Part shown: piece after piece, positions 62,052 through 64,000 of the stretch
Layout of the letters: every line of letters starts with the position of its first letter
How positions within the stretch are numbered: position 1 is the first letter of the stretch
Assembly (NCBI GenBank): GCA_029269725.1
Contig: JARJHS010000001.1
Coordinates: 1 to 64,000, forward strand
Direction: 5' to 3'
Length of the DNA stretch: 64,000 nucleotides
From: Pollutibacter soli
GTDB taxonomy: Bacteria > Bacteroidota > Bacteroidia > Chitinophagales > Chitinophagaceae
The notes under the pieces: generated by a model
Database searches by the model: none
Seen by the model: the letters and a program-made list of their open reading frames with translations, nothing else
Told to the model about the DNA's origin: nothing
Translations under genes and position numbers: made by a program

Positions 62052-63590
62052 TCATTTCTTGATTTTCTTTTTCAACTCATCGCTTAATCTCATTGTCAAC
62101 GCAATCAATGTCAGTGTAGGGTTTACTGCCCCCGCTGTGACAAAGTTGGATGCGCCTGCCACATACAGATTTCTTATTCCATGGACTTTACAATTTGCAT
62201 CGGTAACACCCTGCTTCGGATCCTCACTCATACGCGTTGTTCCCATATGGTGCCATCCTCCACCCGTGAATGAAGGCCACTCAGGATCACCATCTTTTTG
62301 CAGATAATCATATATTTTTACACGTCCCATGGATGCGCGACCGACCTCTTGACCAATGATCCTGTTAATATCGCGCAGACTATCTCTCTCCAGGTGCGTT
62401 AATTCCCAATGCAATTTTGCTCTTGGCATTCCCAAAGCATCTTTTTCTGTATCGAGTGTGATCCTGGAATTTGGATTAGGTGCCTGTTCCATTCTCGTAA
62501 ACAACTCATATGCTTTAAAGCCTTTCGGTATATCCAGTTTTGTTGGTTGTTTTTTTGTTTCATCATATTTGGCTATTCCCTTCTTTAATGCATTTTCCTC
62601 ATCCTGCCAGATCTCAATAAATGCCGGCCGGTCAATGGCTATTTCCAAAGGAGTAAGTGAAGATGTGCCATTCAGTATTTTATATTTCTCCTGTAATTTT
62701 TCACCAATAGCGAGTTCTGCACGGGCCTTGGTTTTGCCAAAATCCATTTTGTACAGATTGATATCTGCCGGGTCCGCGACCCATAAACTCGAGGTTTTCA
62801 TCTCCAGGTGTTCCATGAAATTCCTGCCTACCTTATCATGATCATTTCCCAACCCGTTCTTAGCCTGCTTGTTTGACGCAAGCAATAATCGCGCATTCTG
62901 AACGGAACAACAAGCGAGGATAAAATATTTTGCACGCACACGATGTTGTTTGCCCGCAAGATTTTTCACCGTGACTTCCCTGATTGCTGAAACAGATTCA
63001 TCAGCCGCGATATCAACAACGTTTGCATACGTATACAAATGCACATTCCTCGAATTTACAATACTGTCTTTATACTTTTCGCCAAACCGTGTAGGTGGAC
63101 TGAATTGCCACATTTTACTCCAGACTTTTGTTTCGTCCAGCGGAAATGGCTTGAATGATTTGTCTTTTTTCAGCCAGTGGTCAAGCGTAAAATCATCTTT
63201 ATCCACTTCCACATATCGCTGTGCCCGGGGATAAAAGGGGTTGATATCGGCTAACGTTATCGGCCATCCGCTTTGCGGAATCCAGTCGCGCTTTTTAAAA
63301 TCAATTTCGTCAAATACTGCGCACCACCCGGCCCAATGTCCTGTTGTACCGCCGAAATAATGAAGGCGGATGGATTTCATCGGATAATAATGCTGCCCGG
63401 TCGACTTGCCTGCATACAATTCCTGCATCTCATCTTCATATTTGAATCCCCCACCTTCTAACAGGATTACTTTGTGCGGCGTATTGTTCCATTCCATCGC
63501 CATACTGATGCCTGCAGCACCGGCACCGACAATACATATATCTCCCTCGATCAGTGAATTGTTTTCAAGATTTTTTGCATCAATGTGCAT
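62052..63590 (-). CDS. GMC-family FAD oxidoreductase
   Basis: The product has 512 residues. The FAD motif is DICIVGAGAAGISMAMEWN near the N end, followed by LLEGGG and HYFGGTTGHWAGWC. The C-terminal GMC_oxred_C part has GWHHMGTTRMSEDPKQG with the active-site His, and NLYVAGASNFVTAGAVNPTL. These enzymes oxidise sugars or alcohols; in this phylum they often pair with a gluconate-2-dehydrogenase subunit 3-like protein, which is just upstream here. Confidence 0.9.
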   Translation of the reverse strand: MHIDAKNLENNSLIEGDICIVGAGAAGISMAMEWNNTPHKVILLEGGGFKYEDEMQELYAGKSTGQHYYPMKSIRLHYFGGTTGHWAGWCAVFDEIDFKKRDWIPQSGWPITLADINPFYPRAQRYVEVDKDDFTLDHWLKKDKSFKPFPLDETKVWSKMWQFSPPTRFGEKYKDSIVNSRNVHLYTYANVVDIAADESVSAIREVTVKNLAGKQHRVRAKYFILACCSVQNARLLLASNKQAKNGLGNDHDKVGRNFMEHLEMKTSSLWVADPADINLYKMDFGKTKARAELAIGEKLQEKYKILNGTSSLTPLEIAIDRPAFIEIWQDEENALKKGIAKYDETKKQPTKLDIPKGFKAYELFTRMEQAPNPNSRITLDTEKDALGMPRAKLHWELTHLERDSLRDINRIIGQEVGRASMGRVKIYDYLQKDGDPEWPSFTGGGWHHMGTTRMSEDPKQGVTDANCKVHGIRNLYVAGASNFVTAGAVNPTLTLIALTMRLSDELKKKIKK

Positions 63591-63630
63591 GCAGATGATT
63601 TATTCTGATGGATGATTTTAGAATTGCTAT

Positions 63631-64000
63631 TTAAGAGTTGATCAAAGCAAACAATGCACATTGACGTGCTTCGGTTTTCGAAAGAATCCAGCCCTGCACC
63701 ATCACGGTATTCCCATCTGAAAAATCTTTTTTGATCTTTTCGTCGAGATATTGATGTACTGATTTCTCGTCCTTTAGTTCAGCGACAGAATTTTTGTCGA
63801 CAAGTATGCCGACCAGTTTGTCTGGGTTGTTTTCATCGGGATTCTTTTTAAGGTAATCCTGACCCGCTTTTATTATTGTTTCGCGATCAAATAATCGGGA
63901 AAGAAATTTTGGATCGGCCCAGCTTTTCTGAATATTATTTCCTGAGTTGCATGACGACAACAAAGGAAAACTTATGGCCGCAGCAGCAAACGCTGAAAGT
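63631..64000 (-). CDS. Gluconate 2-dehydrogenase subunit 3-like lipoprotein (partial)
   Basis: The frame stays open to the window edge; the true start lies outside. Its visible N end reads LSAFAAAAISFPLLSSCNSG, a Tat- or Sec-type signal with a lipobox (LLSSC). The mature part (LSRLFDRETIIKAGQDYLKK, then VGILVDKNSVAEL) follows the small subunit 3 pattern. It probably exports and supports the GMC oxidoreductase encoded 40 bp downstream in the same orientation. Confidence 0.7.
   Translation of the reverse strand, partial: LSAFAAAAISFPLLSSCNSGNNIQKSWADPKFLSRLFDRETIIKAGQDYLKKNPDENNPDKLVGILVDKNSVAELKDEKSVHQYLDEKIKKDFSDGNTVMVQGWILSKTEARQCALFALINS

Overview
The window reads as a chromosomal segment of a Bacteroidota bacterium, most likely a Chitinophagaceae-type lineage. 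The gene families (S9 and M14 peptidases, GldM-C-like protein, prokaryotic CCDC81/HU membrane protein, b558-type sdhCAB, Lys/Ala-rich histone-like protein), the lack of strong Shine-Dalgarno sites and the TAnnTTTG-type promoter boxes all point that way. No database search was possible; families were assigned from recognisable motifs.

Region 1 (169-8720) is an integrated mobile element. A complete tRNA-Thr(CGT) at 169-241 supplies the target. Its last 48 bases plus one more recur as an exact 49-bp direct repeat at 8672-8720. Between the repeats lie about 8.4 kb: a tyrosine integrase beside the right att site, a four-gene overlapping operon (two helix-turn-helix proteins, a small Cys protein and an 821-aa primase-helicase), an iteron cluster around an AT-rich core, a DUF5681/small-terminase-like protein with a small partner, an isolated HK97-fold major capsid protein, one opposite-strand gene of unknown role and a HEPN/AbiU2-like defence candidate. 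I see no portal, large terminase, protease or tail gene. The best reading is a phage satellite that brings its own capsid protein and packaging-specificity candidate and relies on a helper phage for the rest. A 23-bp sequence repeated near both ends, with a partial copy before the small-terminase-like gene, may link integration and late-gene control.

Region 2 (9167-31 kb) is ordinary chromosome: DnaJ/CbpA and thioredoxin, a GldM-C-like secreted protein, an AsmA-like protein, aldo/keto reductase Gpr, a GH26 mannanase, a histone-H1-like protein, lipoproteins, an exonuclease, a dolichyl-phosphate-mannose-synthase-like glycosyltransferase, an EamA transporter, an S9 peptidase, an SDR, an AraC regulator and a VOC protein. 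Region 3 (29.6-52 kb) holds an M14 peptidase, a JmjC/cupin protein, a 2-oxoacid dehydrogenase E2, CinA, PBP4-type DacB, DoxX, a large TPR protein with an outer-membrane barrel, a methyltransferase, an S41 protease, an amino-sugar kinase with MurQ (peptidoglycan recycling), a KAS III enzyme and an RRM protein. Region 4 (52-64 kb) has sdhC-sdhA and sdhB separated by two unrelated small genes, a GGDEF gene split at a dnaX-type slippery sequence, a degenerate glutamate-synthase-like protein, a GreA/Rnk-like protein, a methyltransferase, and a GMC oxidoreductase with a subunit cut by the window edge.

A window-wide pattern is that the low-complexity intergenic DNA is built of degenerate 7-bp units held in phase over 4 to 11 repeats. 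The words differ between loci (GTTnnAC, GAACAAC, TAACAAC, GTAAGTA, AACTGAA, GAATACG) but the period does not. Several near-perfect palindromes also occupy gene ends, and one palindrome with heptad flanks sits in frame inside a coding sequence.
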